Assembly (NCBI GenBank): GCA_030832185.1
Contig: JAURJQ010000016.1
Coordinates: 1-64,000 of the forward strand
Reading direction: 5' to 3'
From: Chitinophagales bacterium
GTDB taxonomy: Bacteria > Bacteroidota > Bacteroidia > Chitinophagales > JADJOU01
DNA: 64,000 nt
Shown: one piece after another, positions 9,367-18,025 of the stretch
Layout of the letters: every line of letters begins with the position of its first letter
Numbering within the stretch: the stretch's first letter is position 1
Translations under genes and position numbers: made by a program
Notes under the pieces: generated by a model
What the model saw: only the letters and a program-made list of their open reading frames with translations
Told to the model about the DNA's origin: nothing
Database searches by the model: none

Positions 9367-10134
9367 TTATCTTATTCCACCGACGCCGTCTGCCTTTTGA
9401 ATTGACTTGGTCGTCATTTTATCACCTAGCTTTATGCGAACATAATAGTATAGACTTGATTCTGATGGCTTAGGGCTATAGGTATAGGTCAGTGGACCCA
9501 CAGGGAGTATTTTATTTTCTAGCACCTCTAGGATTCGACCTTGAATATCCATGATGTCAATATATACTACTTGACTTTTATCATTGTAAATAGAAATAGA
9601 GGTAGACTCCAAAAACGGGTTAGGGAAAATATTGATAGGATTGGCATTATCCTTGTCTGCTATTTCCTTGACTTCTCTTTCTGTGAGGTTAGGATTATCT
9701 TTAGAAAGACTAGTCACACCGCCAGTGCACTCGAAACCATAAATTTCCATAAACGAAGGTGTAGCTCCTTTGATTTCTATTTTGCCACCTTGTTCCTCAA
9801 TGGTGAGTACTCCTTTTTTAAGGCACCATACAAAGTTCTCCTCTTTCGTAGCGTTTAATACTTCATATTCTTCGAAATAAAATTGATTCCCTTCTACAAA
9901 GCCTCTCAACGCAAATTCACCAAATTTGCCACTTTTAGACTGAATAAATGCGGTCCCAGTAACTTGGTTGCCTTCTTGTTTTAAATTATATTTATAGCTA
10001 AATTCGGCTATGTATTCCGTTTTAGTTTCATTAAATTGATATCGCGTACCATTCCATTCGCCGCTTATATCGGTAGCGGATAGATTGAGCACAAAGAAAC
10101 TTAATAAGACCGCAATAAAAATAGAATTTTTCAT
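9367..10134 (-). CDS. secreted protein with type IX secretion C-terminal sorting domain
   Basis: A 255-aa protein with a Sec signal peptide (about residues 1-20, ending LSATDISG). The central part (about 24-150) is a beta-rich domain of unknown role that starts SGEWNGTRY. The last 85 residues are a type A type IX sorting domain: NPINIFPNPF, then VYIDIMDIQGR and a final YYYVRIKLGDKMTTKSI strand pair. The protein should cross the outer membrane by the type IX system and be released or anchored by the sortase PorU. The type IX machinery itself is not in this window. Confidence 0.85.
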   Translation of the reverse strand: MKNSIFIAVLLSFFVLNLSATDISGEWNGTRYQFNETKTEYIAEFSYKYNLKQEGNQVTGTAFIQSKSGKFGEFALRGFVEGNQFYFEEYEVLNATKEENFVWCLKKGVLTIEEQGGKIEIKGATPSFMEIYGFECTGGVTSLSKDNPNLTEREVKEIADKDNANPINIFPNPFLESTSISIYNDKSQVVYIDIMDIQGRILEVLENKILPVGPLTYTYSPKPSESSLYYYVRIKLGDKMTTKSIQKADGVGGIR

Positions 10135-10156
10135 TTATTATTATTATTTGTTAATG

Positions 10157-10164
10157 CAAATGTA
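10157..10164 (-). promoter_or_regulatory. -7 promoter box of the type IX cargo gene
   Basis: Reads TACATTTG on the minus strand, 22 bases before the ATG. A TTG about 20 bases further upstream fits the -33 element. Confidence 0.65.
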
Positions 10165-10260
10165 GTTTCATTTTCTGACATTAGCAAGAGTGGGGAGTGT
10201 TAAATTTTAGAGATATATAGGTAAATGAACCTTCACTAATCCTAGACTTTCCAACTAAAA

Positions 10261-12852
10261 CTAAATTCTACTCTTCCATTCATTCAATTTCATCAAAGCC
10301 TCCATCGGAGTCAATGCATTGACATCTATTTTTTCTAGTTCGTCTCGCAGGACTATGAGCCTAGGATCCGTCTGATCAAATATACTCAATTGATAAGTAG
10401 ATTTTTCCGCTATTTGTTTCATTTTTTTCTTAATAGATTCTTCAGCAAGAGATTTCTGTTCTAGCTCGTGCATGATATCTTCTGCACGCTTGACTATATC
10501 GTGCGGCATTCCAGCTAGCTTGGCTACATGGATTCCGAAACTATGCTCGCTACCGCCTTCTACCAATTTTCTAAGAAATATGATATGTCCATCTACTTCT
10601 TTGGTCTTGATGTGAAAGTTTTTTATGCGCTCATGTTTTAGCGCTAGTTCGTTCAGCTCATGATAGTGCGTAGCGAAAAGAGTTTTTGGTTTTTCTTTGG
10701 AGAAGTATAAAAATTCTGCCAAGCTCCACGCGATGGAAATACCGTCATAGGTGCTCGTACCGCGGCCTATTTCATCCAATAATATCAAACTGCGTTCGGA
10801 GAAATTATTGACGATACTGGCAGTCTCATTCATTTCTACCATGAAAGTAGATTCCCCCATACTGAGGTTATCGTTGGCTCCTACACGGGTAAATAACTTA
10901 TCAATATAGCCAATATTAGCTGAGCGCGCTGGCACGAAAGATCCCATCTGTGCCATGAGCACGATGAGCGCTGTCTGACGGAGCAGGGCAGACTTACCGC
11001 TCATATTAGGCCCTGTAAGCATAATGAGTTGTTGTTCTGAATTATTTAGATAAATATCATTGGGCACATAAGATTCACCTACAGCTAGCTGCTTTTCTAT
11101 CACAGGATGACGTCCTTCTTTGATCTCGATAATGAGCGAATCATTAATGGTCGGCCGTTTATAATCATTCTGCAGCGCTACAAGTGCAAAGGAGAGGAGG
11201 CAGTCGATTTCTGCTATAGTTTGCGCATTGAGCTGAATAGGTTCTATATACTCTAGGGCTTCTTGCATCAATTCTTGCCATAAGACCTCTTGAATTTGAT
11301 TGAGTTTTTCTTCCGCACCTAGTATCTTCGATTCATATTCTTTGAGTTCTGGTGTAATGTATCGCTCGGCATTACTCAAAGTCTGCTTCCGTATCCAGTT
11401 TTCGGGTACTTTATCTTTATGAGTATTGGTCACTTCAAGGTAGTAGCCGAATACATTATTAAATCCTATTTTCAAACTGGATATTTGAGTGGCTTGCTGC
11501 TCTCTAAATTGAATATCGAGCAAATATTGTTTCCCATCAGTGACTAGGGATAAATATTCATCAAATTCAGAATGAAATCCTTTCTTAAACGCAATACCTT
11601 TGGTTAATAAGGCAGGTGGTTCATCTAATAGTTTGCGCTCTATGGTTTCTATCAGGCTATGGCATGGCTGCAAAAAGTCATTGAATTTTTTATAGTCTGC
11701 AGAGTTTGATCTTAATATTAGGGCTATTAAGTCTTGTATTTTGAGCAGGGAGCGCTTGATCTGTACCAGGTCTCTTGGCTGCGCTTTGAGCATAGAAACT
11801 TTTGATATCAGACGCTCTAAATCGCCTATCTGATAAATTATATTTTTTAGATCGTCTCTAAAATCAATTTTATCGGTTAAATATTGGACAAGGGAAAATC
11901 GTCGCTCTATTTTTTCTATGGACACTAATGGGTGTAAAATCCAACGCTGGAGCATACGTGAACCCATGCTGCTCTGTGTTTGGTTGAGTATATCAAAAAG
12001 TGAGACCGCCTGTGCATGCTGACCCTGGACGAGTTCTAGATTTTTTATAGAAAAATTATCAAGCCAAACGACTTCTTTGGGTTTCAGTATGATTATTTTT
12101 TGAATATGCTCTAGTTTGTGCTGCTCATTGCTGTGCAGATAGTGCAGAATACTAGAGGCTGCTATCGTGGCTTCATCATAGGTCTCTATTCCGAATCCTT
12201 TGAGTGAATTCGTTTGAAATTTTTTAAGTAAGGTTTCTTTAGAATAGTCTTCGCCATAAATCCATTCCTCCATGCCATAGGTATAAAACTGCTGACTGAT
12301 GCGTTTTAGATAGATAGATTTATTTTGCTTTGGAATGAGTATCTCTGAAGGTCTATAGGAATGTAAAAGCTTGTCTATATAGGACTCATCGCCTGCACTG
12401 ATATAGAATTCTCCAGTACTAATGTCCATGAGCGCTATACCATTTTTCTTAGCTCCGACATAAATAGATGCGAGGTAGTTATTTTTTTTAGAATCTAAAA
12501 TATTATCCTGACTAGCTATCCCTGGAGTTATAATCTCTGTGACTCCTCTTTTGACGATGGTTTTCGTCATTTTAGGATCTTCCAATTGTTCACAAATAGC
12601 CACTCTGTAGCCCGCTTTGACCAGCTTAGGAAGATAATTATCAAGCGCATGGTAAGGAATACCAGCCAGAGGTATCTCACCAGCGGCACCATTACCTCTC
12701 TTAGTAAGCGTTATTCCTAAGCAAGAAGAAGCTTTAACTGCATCCTCTCCAAAAGTTTCATAAAAGTCACCAACCCGAAATAGTAAAATCGCATCAGGAT
12801 ATTTCGCCTTGATTTGGTTGAATTGTTTCATTAAGGGAGTCTCCTGGCTCAA
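10261..12852 (-). CDS. mutS: DNA mismatch repair protein MutS
   Basis: An 863-aa MutS1. The mismatch-reading Phe-x-Glu motif is in VGDFYETFGEDA (Phe30, Glu32). The core and lever domains follow, then the ABC ATPase with Walker A TGPNMSGKS near residue 612 and Walker B LILLDEIGRGTSTYDG near 690. It binds mispaired bases and recruits MutL. Length and ETPLMKQ N-terminus are normal. An ATG at the eighth codon is an alternative start, but the upstream residues are conserved in homologues I know. No MutL is nearby. Confidence 0.97.
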   Translation of the reverse strand: MSQETPLMKQFNQIKAKYPDAILLFRVGDFYETFGEDAVKASSCLGITLTKRGNGAAGEIPLAGIPYHALDNYLPKLVKAGYRVAICEQLEDPKMTKTIVKRGVTEIITPGIASQDNILDSKKNNYLASIYVGAKKNGIALMDISTGEFYISAGDESYIDKLLHSYRPSEILIPKQNKSIYLKRISQQFYTYGMEEWIYGEDYSKETLLKKFQTNSLKGFGIETYDEATIAASSILHYLHSNEQHKLEHIQKIIILKPKEVVWLDNFSIKNLELVQGQHAQAVSLFDILNQTQSSMGSRMLQRWILHPLVSIEKIERRFSLVQYLTDKIDFRDDLKNIIYQIGDLERLISKVSMLKAQPRDLVQIKRSLLKIQDLIALILRSNSADYKKFNDFLQPCHSLIETIERKLLDEPPALLTKGIAFKKGFHSEFDEYLSLVTDGKQYLLDIQFREQQATQISSLKIGFNNVFGYYLEVTNTHKDKVPENWIRKQTLSNAERYITPELKEYESKILGAEEKLNQIQEVLWQELMQEALEYIEPIQLNAQTIAEIDCLLSFALVALQNDYKRPTINDSLIIEIKEGRHPVIEKQLAVGESYVPNDIYLNNSEQQLIMLTGPNMSGKSALLRQTALIVLMAQMGSFVPARSANIGYIDKLFTRVGANDNLSMGESTFMVEMNETASIVNNFSERSLILLDEIGRGTSTYDGISIAWSLAEFLYFSKEKPKTLFATHYHELNELALKHERIKNFHIKTKEVDGHIIFLRKLVEGGSEHSFGIHVAKLAGMPHDIVKRAEDIMHELEQKSLAEESIKKKMKQIAEKSTYQLSIFDQTDPRLIVLRDELEKIDVNALTPMEALMKLNEWKSRI

Positions 12853-12907
12853 ACGTTATTAAATTTTGTCTTAACCAGCGAATTTAGTTAGATTTCTACG
12901 AGAAGTT

Positions 12908-12915
12908 TATCTTTG
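12908..12915 (+). promoter_or_regulatory. -7 promoter box upstream of the broken phnA-like gene
   Basis: TATCTTTG lies 80 bases before the first codon of the phnA-like reading frame. It is in the mutS-phnA divergent gap and points to the right. Confidence 0.45.
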
Positions 12916-12995
12916 TTTTTAACAGCAAAGAGATATTGTGGAAAAGTGCTATTTTATTAAGGATTGAATAGAATAGGCTAGCTATAAACTATAAC

Positions 12996-13559
12996 ATTGA
13001 AAAGTTAAATTTACGACCGAATCATAGTTGTGAATTGTGTGGAGTCAAAGGCGAATTATATGCTTTTACGGTATCTCCATAAGATGATGATAGCATGGAC
13101 TATCAAGTGGCTCTGTGTGGTGCATGTCAAGAAGGTATCGAATCCAATGATTTTTCAAATTCGAATCACTGGAGAGCATTGACAGGCAGTATATGGTCAG
13201 AAACGACATCTGTACAGGCTTTGTCTTATCGAATTTTAGACCAATTGAAATCTCATTACTGGGCTGCAGAGACCTTAGATAGTGTTTTTCTAGATGAATC
13301 TACCATATCATTGGCCTTGGCGGAGATGCACACCTCTGAAAATAAAGTGATACATAAAGATGCTTATGGCAATGTCTTACTCTCTGGCGACAATGAGGTC
13401 TTAATCGAAAATCTCAATGAGAAAGGAACTAATTATATGGCATCAAAAGGTACGCAGGTCATTAAAATTAGATTGGTAGCTGACAATGTAGAGCAAGTTG
13501 AAAGTAAGATAAATAGTGATACTATTGTCATCTTAACTAGATTTCTCAAAAAGGCCTAG
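12996..13559 (+). pseudogene. PhnA-like (YjdM family) zinc-ribbon protein, interrupted by an in-frame stop
   Basis: The reading frame starting near 12996 encodes LRPNHSCELCGVKGELYAF and then TVSP, after which codon 13080-13082 is TAA. The same frame continues without a shift as DDDSMDYQVALCGACQEG and runs to 13559. CELC and CGAC are the two halves of the PhnA zinc ribbon, so the stop splits the metal site. The C-terminal PhnA domain (DAYGNVLLSGD, ending VILTRFLKK) is intact. The expected start codon also reads ATT rather than ATG. Family members have an unknown role; the phosphonate link is historical. A shorter 154-aa product from the ATG at 13095 would lack half the zinc ribbon. Confidence 0.8.
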
Positions 13560-13681
13560 CCAATTTAAGTTGAACTAACTCTATGAACTTTATCTAAAAA
13601 AATACTTAACATTGAAATTATTTATTTTGATATACTATTGCTGTAAAAATACCAAAGTGTCACTTTAAATCATATAAAATT

Positions 13682-14653
13682 ATGTCTTTCGGTCGTTTGC
13701 GTTTTGAAGCACAATTAGTAGCTATAGAGACTCTGATTAAGGAGTCCAAGTTCCAAGAAAATAGGGTTTTTTGGCTCTACGAGAATAATTTAAGATCTTC
13801 ATTTTTCATGCTTGAAGGTTTAGCTCGTTTATATGCTCAAGCGCATAACAAAAAATTATTTACTAAAATAAAAGATAAAGCGAAAGAGTTAGAAGACGCA
13901 CTGGGTTGGTTAGATTTTTACTATCATTACTATCAAGTATTCTCCAAGAATAGAAAACTTTCGGCTGAAGTCAAAGCATACTTTACAAAGAAATTAGAAC
14001 AAAGTCAAGAAACCTGTCTTAAACTCTTAAAAAAAGAAGAATGGTTGAATGGCGATCGAATTAAAAAAATACGAAAGCAGTTGAAGTACGCAGATTGGAA
14101 AGAGGAGGCAGTGGAAGTAGAATTATTCTCTGGAATCTATCGCTCTGAAGCGAATGAGATACTTCAGTTTTTGAGAGATCACGAATTTCATTTTGCCGAT
14201 ATGGAGCACGATGTGCATGAGCTGCGAAGGAAACTTCGTTGGCTTAGTATCTATCCACAGGCATTGCAAGGTTTAGTTAAGTTGATCCACAAATCCAAGG
14301 ATAAAAATGCACTCCTACAATATCATACGGAAGCTATTTTGACTTCACCTTACAATCAGATTCAACCTTCTAAAAAACTAGCAGCGCATCTAAAGTTAGG
14401 CAAACCGCAATTCTTTGCTCTTAGCTGGCTGATAGCAGAATTAGGTGAACTAAAGGATAAAGGCCAGCATATTGAAATTCTAACCTTTGTTTTGATGAAA
14501 TTAGAGGGATTATCTGAGGAAGCGGCCTCTGAAAAAGCCTATACGATGCTAGCTAAGTCATTTCCAAAAGAAGAAGTTCTATTGAAAAAAGCTTCTGATA
14601 TGGCACAGCAGTTTGCTTCGCTCCATGTATTAGAGGAATTAGTGATAGATTAA
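13682..14653 (+). CDS. helix-rich protein of unknown function
   Basis: A 323-aa protein with no signal peptide and no membrane segment. It is rich in Lys, Glu, Leu and Ala and looks entirely helical. The stretch HDVHELRRKLRWLSIYPQAL near residues 180-198 recalls the basic helix of CHAD domains, which bind polyphosphate, but the match is short and I would not assign the family on it. The next gene starts 8 bases later, so they are probably co-transcribed. No consensus promoter box is seen in the 120 bases upstream. Confidence 0.75.
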   Translation: MSFGRLRFEAQLVAIETLIKESKFQENRVFWLYENNLRSSFFMLEGLARLYAQAHNKKLFTKIKDKAKELEDALGWLDFYYHYYQVFSKNRKLSAEVKAYFTKKLEQSQETCLKLLKKEEWLNGDRIKKIRKQLKYADWKEEAVEVELFSGIYRSEANEILQFLRDHEFHFADMEHDVHELRRKLRWLSIYPQALQGLVKLIHKSKDKNALLQYHTEAILTSPYNQIQPSKKLAAHLKLGKPQFFALSWLIAELGELKDKGQHIEILTFVLMKLEGLSEEAASEKAYTMLAKSFPKEEVLLKKASDMAQQFASLHVLEELVID

Positions 14654-14661
14654 AACTTAAT

Positions 14662-14892
14662 TTGACTCTAAATAAAGAATTACTCTTAGAATCCTTAACT
14701 TATTCTATGCCTTTTGGCAAATATAAAAGTATGCCTATATGCGATTTACCTATTTTCTATCTCGAATGGTTCATTCGAAAAGGTGGTTTCCCCATAGGAA
14801 AACTCGGCGATATGATGACGCTGATTTATCAAATCAAATTGAATGGGTTGGAGGAGATTATTGTGAAATTGAAAAAGGAGCAGGGGAAATAA
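14662..14892 (+). CDS. DUF3820 family protein
   Basis: A 76-aa protein. The motif MPFGKYKSMPICDLP, the segment YLEWFIRKGGFP and the ending KLGDMMTLIYQIKLNGLE match the DUF3820 family, whose function is unknown. I prefer the TTG start at 14662, 8 bases after the upstream stop, because homologues have residues before the MPFGKYK motif; an ATG at 14707 inside that motif would give a shorter protein. It probably shares a transcript with the helix-rich gene upstream. Confidence 0.75.
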   Translation: MTLNKELLLESLTYSMPFGKYKSMPICDLPIFYLEWFIRKGGFPIGKLGDMMTLIYQIKLNGLEEIIVKLKKEQGK

Positions 14893-14972
14893 ATACTTCA
14901 ACTTTTGTAGTGGCTTTTAAGTGTGCAGAGAAATTCCATACTAGAAAGAGCCAATAAGATTGCCCCCCCTTA

Positions 14973-15014
14973 AAACAAAAAAAGTCATCTCAAAAGAGAT
15001 GACTTTTTTTGTTT
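14973..15014 (-). terminator. bidirectional terminator between DUF3820 gene and tRNA-Val
   Basis: A perfect 19-bp inverted repeat around a 4-base loop (core GTCATCTC aaaa GAGATGAC) is bordered by A-rich and T-rich arms, so it can end transcription on both strands: the DUF3820 unit from the left and tRNA-Val from the right. Confidence 0.88.
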
Positions 15015-15017
15015 GGG

Positions 15018-15092
15018 TGGGCGCTGAGGGATTCGAACCCCCGACCCCCTCGGTGTAAACGAGATGCTCTGAACCAGCTGAGCTAAGCACCC
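15018..15092 (-). tRNA. tRNA-Val (UAC anticodon)
   Basis: On the minus strand the acceptor GGGTGCT pairs with AGCGCCC (one G-U), the D arm is GCTC/GAGC, the anticodon loop is TTTACAC giving anticodon UAC, and the T arm is GGGGG/CCCTC-like around TTCGAAT. CCA is not encoded. It is followed by the strong bidirectional terminator. Its promoter box lies about 170 bases upstream, so a long structured leader precedes the mature tRNA. Confidence 0.95.
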
Positions 15093-15115
15093 TTTTTTTA
15101 TGCATCAAAGTTCTT

Positions 15116-15206
15116 CGTGTAAACGAGTTGCTCTGATGCTGACGAAGCTTTGCTTGTCAGCATGCCGACATTTATCGTCGGCAACCAGCCTTGAAGCTAA
15201 GCGCCC
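15116..15206 (-). pseudogene. partial copy of the tRNA-Val 5' half, split by a double hairpin
   Basis: On the minus strand GGGCGCTTAGCTTC..GGCTGGTT is followed, after 47 inserted bases, by CAGAGCAACTCGTTTACACG. Aligned to the tRNA-Val just downstream, this is the acceptor 5' strand, the D arm and the anticodon arm with the UAC anticodon; the break is exactly in the D loop. The variable and T arms and 3' acceptor strand are missing. The acceptor strand here (GGGCGCT) would pair without a wobble to the 3' strand of the real tRNA. It lies between promoter and tRNA, so it should be transcribed. Confidence 0.75.
15136..15182 (-). repeat. double-hairpin insertion in the tRNA half copy
   Basis: Forty-seven bases made of two stems back to back: ATGCTGAC(G)AAGC with GCTTGTCAGCAT (12 bp, one bulged base), and GCCGAC with GTCGGC (6 bp, 7-base loop). 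The two parts of the tRNA half flank it on both sides. Confidence 0.8.
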
Positions 15207-15212
15207 TTTGAA

Positions 15213-15248
15213 TTTGTTCGTTTTTGCGAACAAAGGCGTACTGCCTTT
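15213..15248 (-). other. two further hairpins in the tRNA-Val leader
   Basis: TTTGTTCG / CGAACAAA (8 bp, 6-base loop, 15213-15234) and AAAGGC / GCCTTT (6 bp, 5-base loop, 15232-15248) share three bases, so they may be alternative folds. Both lie between the promoter box and the tRNA half copy. Confidence 0.6.
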
Positions 15249-15262
15249 TTCAAAAGCGAGTG

Positions 15263-15270
15263 CAAATATA
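15263..15270 (-). promoter_or_regulatory. -7 promoter box of the tRNA-Val unit
   Basis: Reads TATATTTG on the minus strand. It is the only consensus box between the YCII gene and tRNA-Val and implies a leader of about 165 bases. Confidence 0.6.
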
Positions 15271-15300
15271 AAGAGTTTTTTTAATTAGATTATCTTTTTT

Positions 15301-15636
15301 TTAAATTAATTCCCTCACCTCGATTTTATCGCCTATGGAGAAGGTCGGGCATTGTTTGCCTATCTCTAGAGCAGCTTCAAAACTCTCTGCTTTAATGACA
15401 TATAATCCACCAAAAGCCATTTCTGGATAAGGAATCGGTTTTGTGACGATATCTCCATCGATGAGTTCTAAAAGACAACCTTCGCCATTAAGCCCATAGC
15501 CATTGATAAATATTCCTTTTGCTGCGAGGTCTTTCGCCCATTGGATATGCAATTGAATGATTTCATTTAATTCTGTGTCTGGTCGTGACGTGCGAATATC
15601 TTCGCGTATAATGAGTATGTATTTATTCAATTCCAT
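15301..15636 (-). CDS. YCII-related domain protein
   Basis: A 111-aa protein with the YCII/DGPF ferredoxin-like fold: an N-terminal KYILIIRED strand, a central HIQWAKDLAAKGIFINGYGL segment and a FGGLYVIKAESFEAALEIGKQCP strand-helix-strand near the C-terminus. Members are small proteins of mostly unknown function, some possibly enzymes. It follows carA by 13 bases in the same direction, so it is likely in that transcript. Confidence 0.85.
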   Translation of the reverse strand: MELNKYILIIREDIRTSRPDTELNEIIQLHIQWAKDLAAKGIFINGYGLNGEGCLLELIDGDIVTKPIPYPEMAFGGLYVIKAESFEAALEIGKQCPTFSIGDKIEVRELI

Positions 15637-15649
15637 AGTTCTGATTTAA

Positions 15650-16732
15650 TCATCGAAGTATGGCCAAAAACTCATCGAACAGATAGGCACTGTCGTGCGG
15701 ACCTGGTGAACTCTCTGGGTGATACTGTACTGAGAAGGCTTTTTTTCCTTTAATACGAATGCCTTCGATAGTTTCATCGTTGAGATTGATATGAGTCACT
15801 TCCACATTGGATAGTGATTTTAAAGATTCTCCATCCACACCGAAACCATGATTTTGTGAAGTAATTTCGCTGATGTTTTTAATTATATTTTTTACAGGAT
15901 GATTGAGCCCTCTATGACCGTAATGGAGCTTATAAGTTTTAGCTCCAGCTGCTAAGGCCAATATTTGCTGTCCTAGACAGATACCGAATACGGGAATATC
16001 TTTTTCTAAAATCTCCTTCGTCATAGTGACCGCATAATCCATAGACGCTGGATCACCAGGACCATTGGAGAGAAATATTCCCTGCGGATTCCATGCTAAC
16101 ACTTGACTGAGAGGAGTCTTGGCAGGAAATACTTTGAGAAAACAATCCCGCTGCTCGAAATGATTTAGGATGTTTTTTTTGATTCCGAAATCATAAACCG
16201 CTATTCTATATTTTCCTTGTGGGTTGCCAAGTTCATAAGTTTCCGAGGTGCAAACTTTGCTAGAAAGCTCTTGCCCCTTCATTTTAGGTGCTGCAGCTAG
16301 TTGTTTTTTGAGTTCATCTATATCTTCCGTTTCAGATGAGATAATAGCATTCATAGCGCCCTGCTTTCGTATAATCTGAACCAGTTTACGTGTATCTACA
16401 TTTTTGATAGCAGGCACATTGTGGGCTTTGAAATAGTCGTGCAGTGACATAGTGGACTTAAAGCGTGAAGGCTTATCTGCAAATTCACGGCATATCATAC
16501 CAAAGATAGATGTCTTTTTATTTTCTTCATCTGCAACCATTGTACCGTAGTTGCCAATATGATTCGAAGTCATGACGAGCATTTGTCCATAATAACTAGG
16601 ATCTGTAAATAGCTCCTGATAGCCTGTCATGCCTGTATTGAAGCAGAGTTCTCCTACACGAGTTGTGTTGGCACCTACAGATACTCCTTCAAATACATCA
16701 CCGTTTTCTAAAACTAAAATTCCCTTACTCAA
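15650..16732 (-). CDS. carA: carbamoyl-phosphate synthase small subunit
   Basis: A 360-aa glutamine amidotransferase subunit of normal length. The N-terminal CarA domain (LVLENGDVFEG, CFNTGMTGYQE) is followed by a class I amidotransferase domain with the nucleophile in GICLGQQ (near residue 250) and His-Glu in YHPESSPGPHD. It supplies ammonia from glutamine to CarB for pyrimidine and arginine synthesis. CarB is not adjacent in this window. It lies 76 bases downstream of the thiolase, in the same direction. Confidence 0.96.
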   Translation of the reverse strand: MSKGILVLENGDVFEGVSVGANTTRVGELCFNTGMTGYQELFTDPSYYGQMLVMTSNHIGNYGTMVADEENKKTSIFGMICREFADKPSRFKSTMSLHDYFKAHNVPAIKNVDTRKLVQIIRKQGAMNAIISSETEDIDELKKQLAAAPKMKGQELSSKVCTSETYELGNPQGKYRIAVYDFGIKKNILNHFEQRDCFLKVFPAKTPLSQVLAWNPQGIFLSNGPGDPASMDYAVTMTKEILEKDIPVFGICLGQQILALAAGAKTYKLHYGHRGLNHPVKNIIKNISEITSQNHGFGVDGESLKSLSNVEVTHINLNDETIEGIRIKGKKAFSVQYHPESSPGPHDSAYLFDEFLAILR

Positions 16733-16808
16733 TTTAATTAGTTTGTTTAGTTAATACAGTTTAATTCACTCATCATCCAATCATCATATCGTCAAATCAT
16801 CACATTAA

Positions 16809-17987
16809 TTACATCTTCTCAAACACCACAGCTGTAGCGCCACCGCCACCATTACAGATACCAGCTACTCCGTATTTTCCATTTTTATTTTTCAAAACCG
16901 AAAGCAACGTACAGGCAATTCTAGCTCCTGAGCCACCGATAGGATGTCCTAGGGCTACCGCTCCTCCATAAACATTAACTTTGCTCGCATCGAGTTTCAT
17001 CTCTTGTAAATTAGCTAAAGCGACCACAGAGAAAGCTTCATTGATTTCATAAAAATCAATTTGATCCATAGTCAATCCAGCTCTTTTGACCGCTGCAGGT
17101 ATAGCTACAGAAGGCGCTGTGGTAAACCAATCAGGATCTTGTTCACTATCTGCATAGCCTACTACTTTCGCTATAGGTTTGAGGCCTAGACTTTCCATTT
17201 TACTTTTACTCATAAGTATCATGACTGCAGCACCATCATTGATTTTAGAAGCGTTGACTGCAGTGACCGTTCCATTTTTATCAAAAGCTGGTTTGACAGT
17301 CGCTACTTTATCCCATTTTACATTTTTATATTCATCATCTTCGGTGACTAGTTTAGGTTCACCACCTCTCTGTGGAATAGCTACTGGTATCAACTCATCT
17401 GCAAAGGCATTTTCTGCATAGGCTGCCTGAGCACGTTTGTAAGACTCGGTAGCATAGGCGTCTTGCTGTTCTCTTGTAATTTCATATTTAGCGGCACATA
17501 GCTCTGCTATGTTACCCATCATTCCTTTTTTAAATGGATCTTGTAGTCCGTCTCTTACGATAGCATCGACCAGTTCCCCATTGCCATATCTGTAGCCAGC
17601 TCTACCATTGGGTATGTAATAAGGAGCATTGGTCATCGACTCAAATCCGCCTACAAGCACTACCTCGTGATTTCCTAGTTGAATAGATTGCGCGCCTAAC
17701 GCAATAGACTTCAAACCCGAAGCACATACTTTATTGATCGTAGTACAAGCTGTCTGATAGGTCAATCCTGCTCCTAAAGCAGCCTGACGTGCAGGTGCCT
17801 GACCATTATTTGCCTGAAGTACATTGCCTAATATGGCTTCTTGGATTTCTTCTGCTTTGATACCAGACTTTTCCAATACACCTTTGATCACATCTACTCC
17901 TAATTCTACACCTGTCTTAGCAGCTAAGGAACCACTAAAAGCACCTATCGGCGTGCGACCATAGGCTACTACATATACTTCGTTCAT
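16809..17987 (-). CDS. acetyl-CoA C-acetyltransferase (thiolase)
   Basis: A 392-aa thiolase. The acyl-accepting Cys is in NKVCASGLKS (near residue 88), with the His in NEAFSVVALANLQE and GHPIGGSGAR segments, and the second Cys in GICNGGGGA near the C-terminus. It condenses or cleaves acetoacetyl-CoA in fatty-acid or ketone metabolism. I start it at the ATG at 17987 (MNEVYVVAYGRTP); an ATG 11 codons upstream at 18020 lies inside the TATCTTTG promoter box. An acyl-CoA dehydrogenase is encoded 11 kb away. Confidence 0.94.
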   Translation of the reverse strand: MNEVYVVAYGRTPIGAFSGSLAAKTGVELGVDVIKGVLEKSGIKAEEIQEAILGNVLQANNGQAPARQAALGAGLTYQTACTTINKVCASGLKSIALGAQSIQLGNHEVVLVGGFESMTNAPYYIPNGRAGYRYGNGELVDAIVRDGLQDPFKKGMMGNIAELCAAKYEITREQQDAYATESYKRAQAAYAENAFADELIPVAIPQRGGEPKLVTEDDEYKNVKWDKVATVKPAFDKNGTVTAVNASKINDGAAVMILMSKSKMESLGLKPIAKVVGYADSEQDPDWFTTAPSVAIPAAVKRAGLTMDQIDFYEINEAFSVVALANLQEMKLDASKVNVYGGAVALGHPIGGSGARIACTLLSVLKNKNGKYGVAGICNGGGGATAVVFEKM

Positions 17988-18017
17988 ATAAAATGGGTTA
18001 TTAATTTTTTTGTGGGA

Positions 18018-18025
18018 CAAAGATA
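18018..18025 (-). promoter_or_regulatory. -7 promoter box of the thiolase gene
   Basis: Reads TATCTTTG on the minus strand, 30 bases before the ATG at 17987, and overlaps the upstream in-frame ATG at 18018-18020. Confidence 0.6.

Noticed and set aside
14739-14957. 72-codon frame overlapping the DUF3820 gene
   Set aside because: It is a frame-shifted shadow of DUF3820, whose own frame shows the conserved motifs.
15100-15288. 62-codon open frame on the plus strand across the tRNA-Val leader
   Set aside because: It lies antisense to the structured leader and tRNA half copy, and its residues reflect hairpin sequence, so it is not a gene.
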